NCBI GenBank assembly: GCA_016219275.1
Contig: JACRBM010000044.1
Span: 1 to 53,571 of the forward strand
Direction: 5' to 3'
DNA: 53,571 nucleotides
Origin: Chloroflexota bacterium
Lineage (GTDB): Bacteria > Chloroflexota > Anaerolineae > UBA4142
Of the stretch, positions 14,826 to 24,250 are shown in pieces; positions within the stretch are counted from its first letter, which is position 1, and each line of letters starts with the position of its first letter. The notes under the pieces were generated by a model that was not told the origin of the DNA, did not search any database, and saw only the letters and a program-made list of their open reading frames with translations. Position numbers and translations under genes: made by a program.

Positions 14826-17800
14826 ATGATGCCTTTAATCAAACACTGGCTAATGCCGCCGGTATTTCCTGACAATGAAAACAAGACACTTGGCGCAAGT
14901 TTGCTCAACTATGCTTTGCTAACCACTGCCACACTCGCGTTGATCATTCTGGTCGGCAATGTGCTTGGCGGCAGAACACCGATCGCCATCATCGGAGCGG
15001 ATGTGGCTACCCTACTCGCGTGCCTGATCCTGCGGAGTTGGATGCATCGGGGTCAAGTCCGTTGGGCAAGCGCGGTGCTGATCGGAATGGACCTGATTGG
15101 CACAACCGTTTTCATCGCCATGCTGGGCACCATTCGGACACCCACGACGGCTTTTTTCCTGCTCATCGTCGTTGGGGGTGGTTTGCTGTTCGATGTCCGC
15201 GGCATTTTCATTACCGCGATCCTTAGTTCGTTGGCAGTCCTCGGCTTGATCGTGGCGCAAAATGCCGGAGTCTTGCCCCAACCCGATTATACGGTAACGA
15301 TCACACAGTGGTTCACGTACACGGCGCTGTTCGCTTTTTCAGGCGGCTTGACTTGGATGGCGCTTGGCGCGACGCGCCACGCTCTCCAACACGCCGATGG
15401 GGAACTGACGAAACGCGAGCACGCCGTGGAAGCATTGCGTAAAAGCGAAGAACGTTTTCGCGAGGCAATCGAATTCTTGCCGATTCCCATTGGGATCGCG
15501 GATCAACACGGTATTATCCTTCACTATAACCAACGATTTACCGAGCAGTATGGCTACGCTATTGAAGACATTCCCACCATCGCCGATTGGATGACACGCG
15601 CATATCCTGATCCGGATTACCGCGCCCAGGTGCTAACTCAATGGACGGAGATCGCCAATCTCGTGCGCGATGGCGCCACGACGCCGCCACGCGAGTTTAG
15701 AGTTACCTGTAAAGACGGCAGCCAGCGCGATGCCGAAATCATGGTGCGCCAGATTGGCGACGTGCTCGTAGCCGCGTTCCACGATGTGACTGAACGCAAA
15801 CGCGTGGAAGACCAACTCCGCTTTTCCATGCAATACGCGCGCGCGATCATTGACTCGTCGGTAGATATGATTGTCACCGTTGATAAAGAGCGCCGGATTG
15901 TCGAGTTTAACCGCGCCGCCCAGGAAACTTTCGGATATGCGCGCGAGCAAGTCCTGGGTCAACACATCAGTATGCTCTATGCGGATTCCCAGGAAGGACA
16001 GACGGTTCATCAGACTGCCTTTGCGGAAGGACGCTTGACCCGAGAAATTCGGAATAAACGCAAAAACGGCGACGTGTTCCCTAGTCTCTTGTCCGCCGCC
16101 GTGATGCGCAACGACCTGGGCGAAATGATCGGCGTGGTCGGCGTCTCGCGTGATATCACCGAAAGCAAGCGCGCGGATGAAGAGATCAAACATTTGAACG
16201 CGGATCTGGAAAGACGCGTCATTGAACGAACGGCGCAATTACAGGAAACGGCTGGATTACTCCAAACGATTTTCGATGCCGCCACCGACGGCGTTTCGGT
16301 TACGGACATGAACGGAAAATTTATCGCCGTAAACAACTCGGTTGTTCGTTTGCACGGCTTTGAAAAAAAGCAAGACCTGCTTGGACGCCCGGCGACCGAA
16401 GCCATTGCCGCCGCGTATCGCAATCAGGTCGTCCGCGAGTTCGCGGAAATCTTCCAAACAGGTCAAGGCAAGATCACGGAACTGGAATTGGTTCGACGAG
16501 ACGGCAGTACCTTCGACGCAGAATTGAGCGTCGCGTTATTTCGAAACGCGCAGGGTAAACCGGCTGGGCTGGTCGGCATCACCCGAGATATCACACATCG
16601 CAAGGAAGCCGAGCAAGCGTTGCAACGCTTTGCGGATGAACAAACGACGCTGTATAACACTGCGCTGAAATTGAACGCGCATTTGGAACCGGAGGAATTG
16701 CTCAAGGTGATCACCGAGCAAGCCGTCACACTGTTGAATGCGTCGGGCGGCGCGATCTTCCTCTACGATGCAGATCACAACTACTTGCGTTGTGCGATGG
16801 GCACCGGCTCCGCCACCAAGTCCGTGGGCAGGACCCTGGAAGTTGGGGAAGGACTCGCCGGGCAGGTATTCGTCCTGGGCTTTCCTAAAGTGGCAGATGG
16901 TTTTACGCTCTGGGATCATCGCGCGCCAATTGCCGAGAACGATGCGCGGATCAAGTCCGCCTTGGCGGTTCCGCTAACGAGTTCGACGCGGACGCTGGGT
17001 GTTCTGACGGTCAATCGAGACGCGCGGGTTGACTCTTTCGACCGGCGCGACATGCGGCTGGCTGAACTGCTTGCGGCGCAGGTCTCTATCGCGATCGAGA
17101 ACGCGCGGCTTTACCAATCCGAGCGCGAACAGCGCGAAATGGCGCAAGCCCTGAGTGAGATCGGCGCAGTCTTGTCCGCCACACTCAATTCTGAAACCGT
17201 GCTCGATGGAATCTTGGATCAAATTGCTCGGGTGGTTCCCCATGACGCAACGAACATCATGCTGATCGAAGATGGCGCGGCGCGCATTGTGCGTATGCGC
17301 GGCTATGAACAATTTGGCGCGATCAAACCGTCGCAGTTGGAATTCGATTTAGATCAAGGTTCGTTCTTCAAAGAGATGCTGCAAACCGGGCATCCCGCGA
17401 TCGTGGCTGATACCCATACCTTGCCGAATTGGACTGGTCTATCCGAAATGCCGTGGGCGCGCGCCACGGCGAGCGCGCCGATCCGCGTGCGCGATGAAAC
17501 ACTGGGTTTTTTGAATGTGGATAGCGCGACCCTTGATTTTTTTACGCCGACGAAGGTCGAGCGTCTGCAAGCATTGGCGAACCAAGCCGCGATGGCGCTG
17601 GAGAATGCGCGCTTGTACGAACGGGAGCGTGTGACTGCGGAGCGGATGCGCGCACTGTCGCATCACTTGGTCGAGGCGCAAGAGACGGAACGCGCGCGGA
17701 TTGCACGCGAACTGCATGACGAGATCGGGCAATCTCTCACCGCGCAAATCGTAGACTTGCATTTCCTCGAACGCAACGCGCAGGATTCGCAAATTGTTGC

Positions 17801-18311
17801 CGCGCGTGTGGCTGACTTGAAAGAAACGACCAATCGAGTCTTGGAGGATTTGCATCGCCTGACGGTCAACCTACGCCCGGTGGCGCTGGATCATCTGGGT
17901 CTCGTCGCCGCCTTGCGCCAACTGACCCAGGTTTTTCAACGGCAACACGCCGAGGTCGAAATGCAATTCCATGTGACTGGCGCCGGATGGGAAAACCTGC
18001 CGGACGAGATTGAAATCGCTTTGTACCGCATTGTCCAAGAAGCCCTGAACAATGTAGCACAGCATGCCCACGCCAATCGCGCAGAGGTCTTTCTCGCGCG
18101 TCGGGGGGATGACATCGTTACGATTGTGTGGGATAATGGGGCTGGGTTTGACCCGCGCATTGCATTTCGCAGTGGACGACTTGGATTGACCGGGATGCGG
18201 GAGCGCGCAGAAATGCTAGGGGGGAAAATGTGGATCGAGAGCAATCCTGGCGAAGGCACGACCGTTCACATGGAGGTTCCCTATGTCCATTCGGATTTTG
18301 ATCGCGGATGA
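14826..18311 (+). CDS. Multi-sensor PAS/GAF histidine kinase (HisKA_3)
   Basis: I place the start at ATG 14826 because GAGGAG lies 8 bases upstream; a GTG at 14799 is possible. The 1161-residue protein has about six membrane helices (residues 15-190), then PAS domains at roughly 205-325, 330-450 and 478-590 (each closing with DVTERK, DITESK or DITHRK), GAF domains at about 608-758 and 778-931, and a NarL/DegS-type kinase core: phospho-acceptor His964 in RELHDEIGQSL and an ATPase domain with EALNNVAQHAHA and GLTGMRERAEMLGG. Such kinases sense redox state, light or small ligands through PAS and GAF; no haem or chromophore ligand can be assigned here. It overlaps the next gene by 29 bases, which fixes its partner. 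Confidence 0.92.
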   Translation: MMPLIKHWLMPPVFPDNENKTLGASLLNYALLTTATLALIILVGNVLGGRTPIAIIGADVATLLACLILRSWMHRGQVRWASAVLIGMDLIGTTVFIAMLGTIRTPTTAFFLLIVVGGGLLFDVRGIFITAILSSLAVLGLIVAQNAGVLPQPDYTVTITQWFTYTALFAFSGGLTWMALGATRHALQHADGELTKREHAVEALRKSEERFREAIEFLPIPIGIADQHGIILHYNQRFTEQYGYAIEDIPTIADWMTRAYPDPDYRAQVLTQWTEIANLVRDGATTPPREFRVTCKDGSQRDAEIMVRQIGDVLVAAFHDVTERKRVEDQLRFSMQYARAIIDSSVDMIVTVDKERRIVEFNRAAQETFGYAREQVLGQHISMLYADSQEGQTVHQTAFAEGRLTREIRNKRKNGDVFPSLLSAAVMRNDLGEMIGVVGVSRDITESKRADEEIKHLNADLERRVIERTAQLQETAGLLQTIFDAATDGVSVTDMNGKFIAVNNSVVRLHGFEKKQDLLGRPATEAIAAAYRNQVVREFAEIFQTGQGKITELELVRRDGSTFDAELSVALFRNAQGKPAGLVGITRDITHRKEAEQALQRFADEQTTLYNTALKLNAHLEPEELLKVITEQAVTLLNASGGAIFLYDADHNYLRCAMGTGSATKSVGRTLEVGEGLAGQVFVLGFPKVADGFTLWDHRAPIAENDARIKSALAVPLTSSTRTLGVLTVNRDARVDSFDRRDMRLAELLAAQVSIAIENARLYQSEREQREMAQALSEIGAVLSATLNSETVLDGILDQIARVVPHDATNIMLIEDGAARIVRMRGYEQFGAIKPSQLEFDLDQGSFFKEMLQTGHPAIVADTHTLPNWTGLSEMPWARATASAPIRVRDETLGFLNVDSATLDFFTPTKVERLQALANQAAMALENARLYERERVTAERMRALSHHLVEAQETERARIARELHDEIGQSLTAQIVDLHFLERNAQDSQIVAARVADLKETTNRVLEDLHRLTVNLRPVALDHLGLVAALRQLTQVFQRQHAEVEMQFHVTGAGWENLPDEIEIALYRIVQEALNNVAQHAHANRAEVFLARRGDDIVTIVWDNGAGFDPRIAFRSGRLGLTGMRERAEMLGGKMWIESNPGEGTTVHMEVPYVHSDFDRG

Positions 18312-18924
18312 TCATGCTGTTGTGCGTGCCGGTTTACGCGCTCTGCTTAGCGCAGAGCCAGAGTTTATCGTTGTCGGGGAGGCGGAAGACGGGAATGCCG
18401 CGCTGCAATTAGCGCAAGACCTACAACCCGACGTGCTGATTCTCGATATCAGTATGCCGCAGTTGAATGGGATCCAAGCAACCCAAGCCATCAAAACAAA
18501 ACGACCCCAGACGCATGTCTTGATCCTCACCTTACACGAGGATGAGATTCTTTTGCGCCAAGCTTTCGACAGCGGCGCATCCGGTTATATCGTCAAGCGG
18601 GCGGTCGAATCCGAACTGGTCAGTGCGATCCATGCCGTGATGGCTGGCAATATCTACGTGCATCCAACGATGACGCGCGTCTTGCTGGGGAGTGTCCCAT
18701 CGGTTGCCAAATCAGAACAAAAATCACTGGACCAACTCACCCCGCGTGAAATCGAGGTCTTGAAACTGATCGCGCAAGGATTCACCAATCGTCAGATAGC
18801 CAAACAGTTGTATCTCAGCGTCCGGACGGTAGAAGCACATCGGGCAAACTTGACCGACAAACTTGGGCTATCGAGTCCGATCCAAATTGTTCGCTTTGCA
18901 ATGGAACACGGTTTGATCGAATAA
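18283..18924 (+). CDS. NarL/FixJ-family response regulator
   Basis: A 213-residue regulator starting inside the kinase gene, with GGAGG before its ATG. The receiver domain has DDH, phospho-acceptor Asp55 in LILDISMP and the switch Thr/Lys in LILTLH and IVKRA. The C-terminal HTH (about 148-210) has LTPREIEVLKLIAQGFTNRQ then SVRTVEAHRANLTDKLG. It should be phosphorylated by the overlapping kinase. Its gene is the last one before the promoter at 19084, whose upstream site contains GTACGTAC; NarL-type proteins favour short inverted repeats of the TAC/GTA type, so it is a natural candidate activator of the subtilase/cyclic di-GMP operons (inference). Confidence 0.92.
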   Translation: MSIRILIADDHAVVRAGLRALLSAEPEFIVVGEAEDGNAALQLAQDLQPDVLILDISMPQLNGIQATQAIKTKRPQTHVLILTLHEDEILLRQAFDSGASGYIVKRAVESELVSAIHAVMAGNIYVHPTMTRVLLGSVPSVAKSEQKSLDQLTPREIEVLKLIAQGFTNRQIAKQLYLSVRTVEAHRANLTDKLGLSSPIQIVRFAMEHGLIE

Positions 18925-19008
18925 CGGTTCAAATCCCCGAATCCAATTGGGTTCCCTGTGTCCTCTATGGCAAGAAGGGAAATCTGACCTTGCCAAACTA
19001 TTGACCCG

Positions 19009-19050
19009 ACTTACCCACAGTTCAATCTTGAGTTTGCACTGTGGGTAAGT
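19009..19050. promoter_or_regulatory. 13-bp perfect inverted repeat next to the subtilase operon promoter
   Basis: ACTTACCCACAGT (19009-19021) is matched by its complement at 19038-19050 around a 16-base spacer. No T run follows, so it is not a standard terminator. Its right arm overlaps the first bases of the conserved upstream site, which suggests an additional operator or an RNA hairpin ending the regulator transcript. Confidence 0.5.
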
Positions 19051-19112
19051 ATTTGTACGTACCCGACATTGGGACAAATACGCTTGGCAAAAGACCTGTT
19101 TAATAGTACTGT
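19044..19112 (+). promoter_or_regulatory. Promoter and conserved activator site of operon A
   Basis: A site of 48 bases (GGTAAGTATTTGTACGTAC to GGCAAA) recurs at 24251 with few changes. It ends in the -35 box TTGGCA (19084-19089); 17 bases later comes TACTGT (19107-19112). The palindrome GTACGTAC (19055-19062) is centred about 60 bases before the expected start of transcription, the usual place of a class I activator site. Confidence 0.75.
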
Positions 19113-19188
19113 GATACTAAAACCCGGAACTGTAGTTTCGCGTAAATTCTCAACCGTTATGAAACAGTATCCGACTAAGGAGGATGCG

Positions 19189-19596
19189 ATGCTGAAATCA
19201 GGTCTATGCTCGATCAATCGGGGCAAAGGGTTCGCCGTCCTTATTTTGATGGCACTGCTTGCAGTGACGCTGATCTCGCTTTGGGCGATGTCGCATGGCA
19301 TTATGCCAAGTCAGGTTGGTGTGAATTGGGGAAGTATAAAATCCCCGGCGTGTCCACCTGGTCAAGTGAATTGCGGCGAAACGGCAGTTGAATGGGGAAG
19401 TAAGAAATCCCCGGCGTGCCAACGTTCTAATGTGAACTGTGACAATGAGGCAACCGATTGGGAAAGTATCGAAGCCCCAACGTGCCCGCTTGACAATCCG
19501 AATTGTAACAGCAAAAAAGTGGCAGAGGGACCATCGGTGTACCCTCTGGAGGACCGAATCGCCCCAATAAAACTAAGCGTGGATTGGGGCAGTTGA
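19189..19596 (+). CDS. Small secreted protein with Cys-rich NWGS repeats
   Basis: AAGGAGG five bases before ATG 19189 sets this start; upstream in-frame ATGs fall in the promoter or lack a ribosome site. The 135-residue product opens with MLKSGLCSINRGK, which matches the NWGK leader motif of the three subtilases, then a hydrophobic signal segment. The mature part is three tandem units of 22-23 residues: VNWGSIKSPACPPGQVNC, VEWGSKKSPACQRSNVNC and a looser TDWESIEAPTCPLDNPNC. It ends in VDWGS. Each unit has two Cys. Being the first gene of operon A and sharing the W-G/D-S motif with the subtilase tails, it may be a partner, substrate or inhibitor of them (inference). No known family is recognised. 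Confidence 0.75.
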   Translation: MLKSGLCSINRGKGFAVLILMALLAVTLISLWAMSHGIMPSQVGVNWGSIKSPACPPGQVNCGETAVEWGSKKSPACQRSNVNCDNEATDWESIEAPTCPLDNPNCNSKKVAEGPSVYPLEDRIAPIKLSVDWGS

Positions 19597-19683
19597 AGCC
19601 GATTGCGGTAATCCATCACCAAAACCCTAGTGTTTCGCTCGAAAATCTCGCGTAGGCGTTATTGCGAAGAGCGCGGTTTGCGA

Positions 19684-19718
19684 CGAAGCAATCCCCAAGC
19701 TGAGTGGGGATTGCTTCG
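19684..19718. repeat. Hairpin repeat between the NWGS gene and subtilase 1
   Basis: CGAAGCAATCCCCA (19684-19697) is complementary to 19705-19718 with a 7-base loop. It is part of a longer GCGAAG/GCGACGAAGCAATC type repeat common in bacterial intergenic DNA. Lying between two genes that may share a transcript, it could lower read-through or stabilise the upstream mRNA. Confidence 0.6.
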
Positions 19719-19780
19719 CTTCACCAGCAAAGACATAACTCGCAGTGGTTCAGAGCAAAATACCATAGGAGGGTTAAGCC

Positions 19781-21331
19781 ATGCAAAGGATAATCAAACG
19801 GTCATCATTGAACTGGGGCAAAGAATTGTGCCTGTTCGTTTTGTTGGCACTCGTTATAGTTCTCATGCCAGCGGTTCCATCGTTCGCTGCACCTGCCAGA
19901 ATGTCGCCCGTTCTAGCGCGATTCGCGACAGAGCGACCCGATGCGATGATTGGCGTCATCGTGCAAAAGTCCGCCAAGGATAACAGCATCGAAGAATTCG
20001 TCGCAAAATTGGGCGGGACGGTCATGAAAGACCTTTGGATCATCAACGCGTTTGCGGCAGAGGTACCGGCAAGCTCGGTACCAGAACTCGCCAAGGCGGC
20101 AGGGGTCAAGTGGATCTCGCTTGACGCGCCAACTGTTCAAACGGTTTGCACACCACCCTGTATTGACACGTCGAAACTGAAAAGTAATTACCCTCAAGCG
20201 GTAAATGCAACGAAGGTTTGGAATCTGAAGGGGCAATACCTGCAAGGGCAGGGCATCGCCGTAGCGGTTGTGGACAGCGGTATCAATGTATCCCATCCGG
20301 ACCTTTTGAATGTGCAGGGCACAAGTCGCGTCGTCGCGTCGGTAAAAGTCAATAGCAAGACTGCGAATACGGACGACTATTTTGGGCACGGCACTCACGT
20401 TGCCGGCATTATCGGCGGCAACGGCAAAGTATCTGGTGGAGCGTACATCGGTGTTGCGCCGCAAGTCAATCTAGTCAACGTCAAGATCAGCGACGATCAA
20501 GGAAATGCAAGCGAATCCGATTTAGTGGCGGGCTTGCAGTGGGTCTACCAGAATCACGATAAATACAATATCCGCGTGGTCAATCTTTCCATCAATAGCT
20601 CGGTCAACGAGTCCTATCACACTAACCCGATTGACGCCGCCTGCGAGGTTTTGTGGTTTAATAAGATCGTGGTTGTGGTCGCCTCGGGCAATGCGGGTTG
20701 GAACGCGCTCTACCCACCGGCAAACGATCCCTTTGTAATTACCGTGGGAGCAACGAATGACTGGGGCACAGTAAGCCGGGACGATGATACTTGGGCTTTG
20801 TATTCCACTTTTGGTAAAACTAACGACGGTTTTGCAAAGCCCGATTTAGTCGCGCCGGGAAATCAGGTCATCAGTCTCCTCCCTCGATCAAATGCCGTAT
20901 TGGCAACAGCACATCCCGATCATTTGGTCAGTGGGTTTACTGGTTCGGAGCGCTATTTCCGGATGTCAGGTACGTCAATGTCTGCGCCGATCGTGGCGGG
21001 AGGCGCCGCTCTACTGCTCCAGTCCAACCCGAATCTGACACCTGATCAGGTTAAGTACCGCTTGACAGCGACAGCGTTTGCTCTCCGCTCCACCATGCTT
21101 GCCGGAAGTGGCGAGCTTGATATCTACGCCGCGGTCACCAGCAAGAAAACCCAGAGTGCAAACACCGGCATGGCGATCAGCAAAATGCTAACGCCCGGCG
21201 CAAATTCGGCGCAATGGACCAGTCTTAACTGGGATTCGCTGAACTGGGATTCGCTGAACTGGGACTCACTCAATTGGGATAGTCTCAACTGGGACTCGTT
21301 GAACTGGGATAGTATTTACTGGGGCAACTAG
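19781..21331 (+). CDS. Secreted S8 subtilase with NWDS tail (subtilase 1)
   Basis: A 516-residue protease with a strong AGGAGGG ribosome site. It has the leader motif SSLNWGK, a signal peptide (about 15-36), an I9 propeptide-like domain (about 45-115, MIGVIVQKS to GVKWISLDAP) and a full S8 domain: Asp165 in VVDSGI, His203 in GHGTHVAG, the oxyanion Asn in SGNAG, Ser399 in GTSMSAP. After a short linker the protein ends in LNWDS six times and IYWGN once (21224-21328). Two Cys (CTPPC) lie just before the catalytic domain. The next gene encodes a GGDEF-HD-GYP protein. The catalytic set is complete, so an active exported protease is expected; the tail has no function that I know of. Confidence 0.92.
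   Translation: MQRIIKRSSLNWGKELCLFVLLALVIVLMPAVPSFAAPARMSPVLARFATERPDAMIGVIVQKSAKDNSIEEFVAKLGGTVMKDLWIINAFAAEVPASSVPELAKAAGVKWISLDAPTVQTVCTPPCIDTSKLKSNYPQAVNATKVWNLKGQYLQGQGIAVAVVDSGINVSHPDLLNVQGTSRVVASVKVNSKTANTDDYFGHGTHVAGIIGGNGKVSGGAYIGVAPQVNLVNVKISDDQGNASESDLVAGLQWVYQNHDKYNIRVVNLSINSSVNESYHTNPIDAACEVLWFNKIVVVVASGNAGWNALYPPANDPFVITVGATNDWGTVSRDDDTWALYSTFGKTNDGFAKPDLVAPGNQVISLLPRSNAVLATAHPDHLVSGFTGSERYFRMSGTSMSAPIVAGGAALLLQSNPNLTPDQVKYRLTATAFALRSTMLAGSGELDIYAAVTSKKTQSANTGMAISKMLTPGANSAQWTSLNWDSLNWDSLNWDSLNWDSLNWDSLNWDSIYWGN
21224..21328 (+). repeat. Seven Trp pentapeptide codon repeats in subtilase 1
   Basis: 35 codons: LNWDS six times then IYWGN, directly before the stop. Synonymous codons vary between units (GAT/GAC, TCG/AGT/TCA), which argues for selection on the peptide rather than recent DNA slippage. 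Confidence 0.9.
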
Positions 21332-21355
21332 GAACTTGCGCCGTTACATTGTAAA

Positions 21356-21390
21356 GTGGCAAGGTAGACACCCTGGGTCTGCCTTGCCAC
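21356..21390 (+). terminator. Intercistronic hairpin after subtilase 1
   Basis: GTGGCAAGGTAGAC (21356-21369) pairs with 21377-21390 with a single wobble and a 7-base loop. The following bases are not a strong T run, so it may only attenuate or protect the transcript between subtilase and GGDEF-HD-GYP genes. Confidence 0.6.
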
Positions 21391-21412
21391 GTATTTCACT
21401 CAGAGGCGAACA

Positions 21413-24193
21413 ATGACCAAGCGCGCTTGGGTATACGTAATTGGATGGATACTTGCAGGCGGGATTCTGAGTGTGTGGGCATTCCAAGCATCTGCCCAAT
21501 CCGCTCTGCCAGTACCCACATTTTTTGCGTTTCTGTTGCTTGCCACGCTAGCCCAGTTCCTCAAAGTGCCTGCCCCCAATCATCAGTTGTACTATCTCAA
21601 TACAATTTTTTTGTTTGCCAGCGCCCTGTTACTGTCCCCTATTGGATTTGTAAGTATTGTCGTTCTCTCCCTCTCAATCCAATGGTTAAAAGAACGACTC
21701 ACTGGCAGTCCGCACCTGCGCAAATGGTACCTCCAGCCCTTCAACATGTCCACTCATATTATTTGTGGCTTGGTATCCTCGCGCCTAGTCCTCGCGCTAA
21801 TTTCCATCGATGCACCCATCTTATCAAGTACGAGTGTGATCGCCGCATTGGTGGGCGCGCTGATCTATACCCTGATCAACCATTTAGCGATTGGATCCGC
21901 TCTCGTGTTGGCGCGCGGTGTAAGCTGGCGCGAGTCCGGGATTTTGGAAATTGAAAATCTCTTGATGGATTATGTCGGGTTGTGCATGGGCTATATGCTC
22001 TTCGTCATCTGGAAAATCGACGCGGGGCTAATGGCGCCCACCCTTGCGCCACTGATTCTAGTTTATCGTGCCCTGTCTATCCCAGGTTTGAAGAAAGAAG
22101 CCCAAACCGACGGCAAAACCGGTTTGTTGAATGCTCTTTATTTTAACAAGTTATTCATCGCCGAGATTGATCGCGCGGAGAATTTGGAGCATCCGCTTTC
22201 CGTCATTATGGCTGATCTTGATCTCTTGCGTAACATCAACAATTCTTACGGTCATCTGGCGGGCGATGCGGTCTTGGCAGGCGTTGCCAAAATCATCCGC
22301 GAGCAGAGTCGCAAATATGATCTCACGGGGCGATTCGGTGGCGAAGAGTTTTGCATTGCCTTGCCCGAGACATCTCTGGAAGAAGCCACCGCGATTGCCG
22401 AACGAATTCGAAAAACAATCGAATCCACTGCATTCAGACTCAATGAAAACGCTCCTCCGATCAACGTCACGATGAGTTTCGGCATTGCGTGTTTCCCTCA
22501 AGATGCCAACACAGCGAATGAGTTGATTCATCAGGCAGACGTAGCGGTCTATCAAGCCAAACTTCAGGGACGCAATTGCGTTGTACGTTCCGCCAATGTT
22601 CCACACTCCGTCAAGTTGGAAATGCCGGGGGTAGAGAATCGTCTTGAAACAGGTAACAACTCTATCTACATTCCAAAACCAACTCCAATCCAGGTTGCGC
22701 GGCGGATCACTGCTTCCAAGCCAGTGGGAAACGGGACCAAAACGGTTCCGGCAAAAGGACGATCGGTATCGTGGCTTGGATACCTCGTGGGAGGCGTAGT
22801 TGGGGTTGCGGTGCTCGTGAGTATCGGCGGCATGTATATCCAGCCACGACCAGACCCAATGATCGTTTTCCTTTTGATGATCATGGCTGGAATTACGCAA
22901 CTACCCCAGTTAAAAAATTTGACTGGTGATTCATCTATATCCGTTTCGGTAGGAATTAACTTTGCGGCGGCGGTCATACTTGGAATCCCCGGGGTCATCT
23001 TCACGAGTGCAACGATTGCCGTTGCTCATCGAGTCTTTCGGTGGAATGTGAAAAAGGGGTTATGGCCGGTCATCTACAAAACAGCATATAACTGGGCAAT
23101 TCATGTTCTTGCCGCGCTGGCTCCCGCAGTGGCTAGTACGCTGTTGCCTAGTCGCTTTGAGATCAGCGGTTTGATCATTTCGCTTGGGATGATGGTTCTC
23201 GCTGCGATTATCTACTTTGGTGTAGAGACCGGTCTACTTGTCGCCGCAATCAGTGTTGAGAAATCAACGCCAGCTCTGCCCATCTGGAAAGAAGAATGCG
23301 CTTGGTTGGCGCCACAATATGTCGTTTTATGCTTGATCGGTTTCTTTCTCGGGGTCGCGTACGATTTTCAAGGGAATGTTGGTATTCTCGTTTTTACGAT
23401 TCCGGTGCTGATGATGTACTATTCGCAGAAGGAATATATTGATCGAACAGAAAAGGGTGCTCTGGAACTAAGGCGCATGAATCAGGAACTTTCGGGCGCC
23501 AATTCCAGAGTCCTGCAAGCCAATGTCGCCATCCGTGAGATGAATGAAGAGTTGTTGGTCGCTTTTGCAAAAATGATCGATGCGCGTGATCCCTATGTTT
23601 CTGGTCATTCAGCCCAGGTGGCAGAATATGCAACAGCACTCGCTAATGAATTGGGATTTGACGAGGAACACATCGCGCGCGTCCGGCAAGCCGCGATTTT
23701 TCACGATATTGGAAAAATTGGTATCTCAGAAAAGATCCTTCACAAACCAGCTCGGCTGGATGGACCAGAGTATGAGTATATTAAGAAACATGTTGTCATC
23801 GGCGCGCAATTCTTGGAGACGTGCAAAGGGTTACGCTATTTAGTTCCCGTGATCAAGGCTCATCATGAATGGTGGGATGGCAATGGTTATCCCGATCACC
23901 TCGTCGGGGAACAGATTCCTCTGGATGGTCGGATTCTGGCGGTGTGTGATGCCGTGGAAGCGATGGCTTCGGATCGCCCGTATCATCGTGCCTTGCCACT
24001 TGAAACGATTATCGCTGAGATCGAGCGTTGTGCGGGTACCCAATTTGACCCTCAAGTCGTAGATGCATTTATTCGGGTTGCTAGACATGAAGGCGGAAAA
24101 CTGGTTGTGAATTCAGCGCGTACCGTCTCGGCAAGGGCGGATGTGCTAGCGGTGCCAGCCATTCTTGAAAACTATTGGCAAGTCGCTCCGTAG
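21413..24193 (+). CDS. Membrane GGDEF-HD-GYP protein, cyclic di-GMP turnover (1)
   Basis: A 926-residue protein: a first membrane domain of about six helices (1-225), a GGDEF domain with the active signature GGEEF at about 309 and an intact inhibitory RxxD (RKYD) five residues before it, a second membrane domain of about six helices (455-675), a short coiled segment, and an HD-GYP domain (HD at about 763, HHEWW, NGYPD at about 824, DRPYHRAL). Synthesis and breakdown of cyclic di-GMP are thus on one chain, and all key residues are present. The two membrane domains look related to each other. It follows subtilase 1 by 81 bases; the same pairing recurs with subtilase 3 and the protein at 29352, so a functional link is likely. 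Confidence 0.92.
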   Translation: MTKRAWVYVIGWILAGGILSVWAFQASAQSALPVPTFFAFLLLATLAQFLKVPAPNHQLYYLNTIFLFASALLLSPIGFVSIVVLSLSIQWLKERLTGSPHLRKWYLQPFNMSTHIICGLVSSRLVLALISIDAPILSSTSVIAALVGALIYTLINHLAIGSALVLARGVSWRESGILEIENLLMDYVGLCMGYMLFVIWKIDAGLMAPTLAPLILVYRALSIPGLKKEAQTDGKTGLLNALYFNKLFIAEIDRAENLEHPLSVIMADLDLLRNINNSYGHLAGDAVLAGVAKIIREQSRKYDLTGRFGGEEFCIALPETSLEEATAIAERIRKTIESTAFRLNENAPPINVTMSFGIACFPQDANTANELIHQADVAVYQAKLQGRNCVVRSANVPHSVKLEMPGVENRLETGNNSIYIPKPTPIQVARRITASKPVGNGTKTVPAKGRSVSWLGYLVGGVVGVAVLVSIGGMYIQPRPDPMIVFLLMIMAGITQLPQLKNLTGDSSISVSVGINFAAAVILGIPGVIFTSATIAVAHRVFRWNVKKGLWPVIYKTAYNWAIHVLAALAPAVASTLLPSRFEISGLIISLGMMVLAAIIYFGVETGLLVAAISVEKSTPALPIWKEECAWLAPQYVVLCLIGFFLGVAYDFQGNVGILVFTIPVLMMYYSQKEYIDRTEKGALELRRMNQELSGANSRVLQANVAIREMNEELLVAFAKMIDARDPYVSGHSAQVAEYATALANELGFDEEHIARVRQAAIFHDIGKIGISEKILHKPARLDGPEYEYIKKHVVIGAQFLETCKGLRYLVPVIKAHHEWWDGNGYPDHLVGEQIPLDGRILAVCDAVEAMASDRPYHRALPLETIIAEIERCAGTQFDPQVVDAFIRVARHEGGKLVVNSARTVSARADVLAVPAILENYWQVAP

Positions 24194-24250
24194 GCGTGAA
24201 CGGATATATCGCCGCTGACTCTCCTCTCGTTCACTCTTCGTCTTGCCGTT

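Noticed and set aside
19069-19596. 175-residue version of the small NWGS protein starting at ATG 19069
   Set aside because: Its first codons would lie within the promoter, upstream of the expected transcript start. The ATG at 19189 has a perfect ribosome site and matches the leader of the subtilases.
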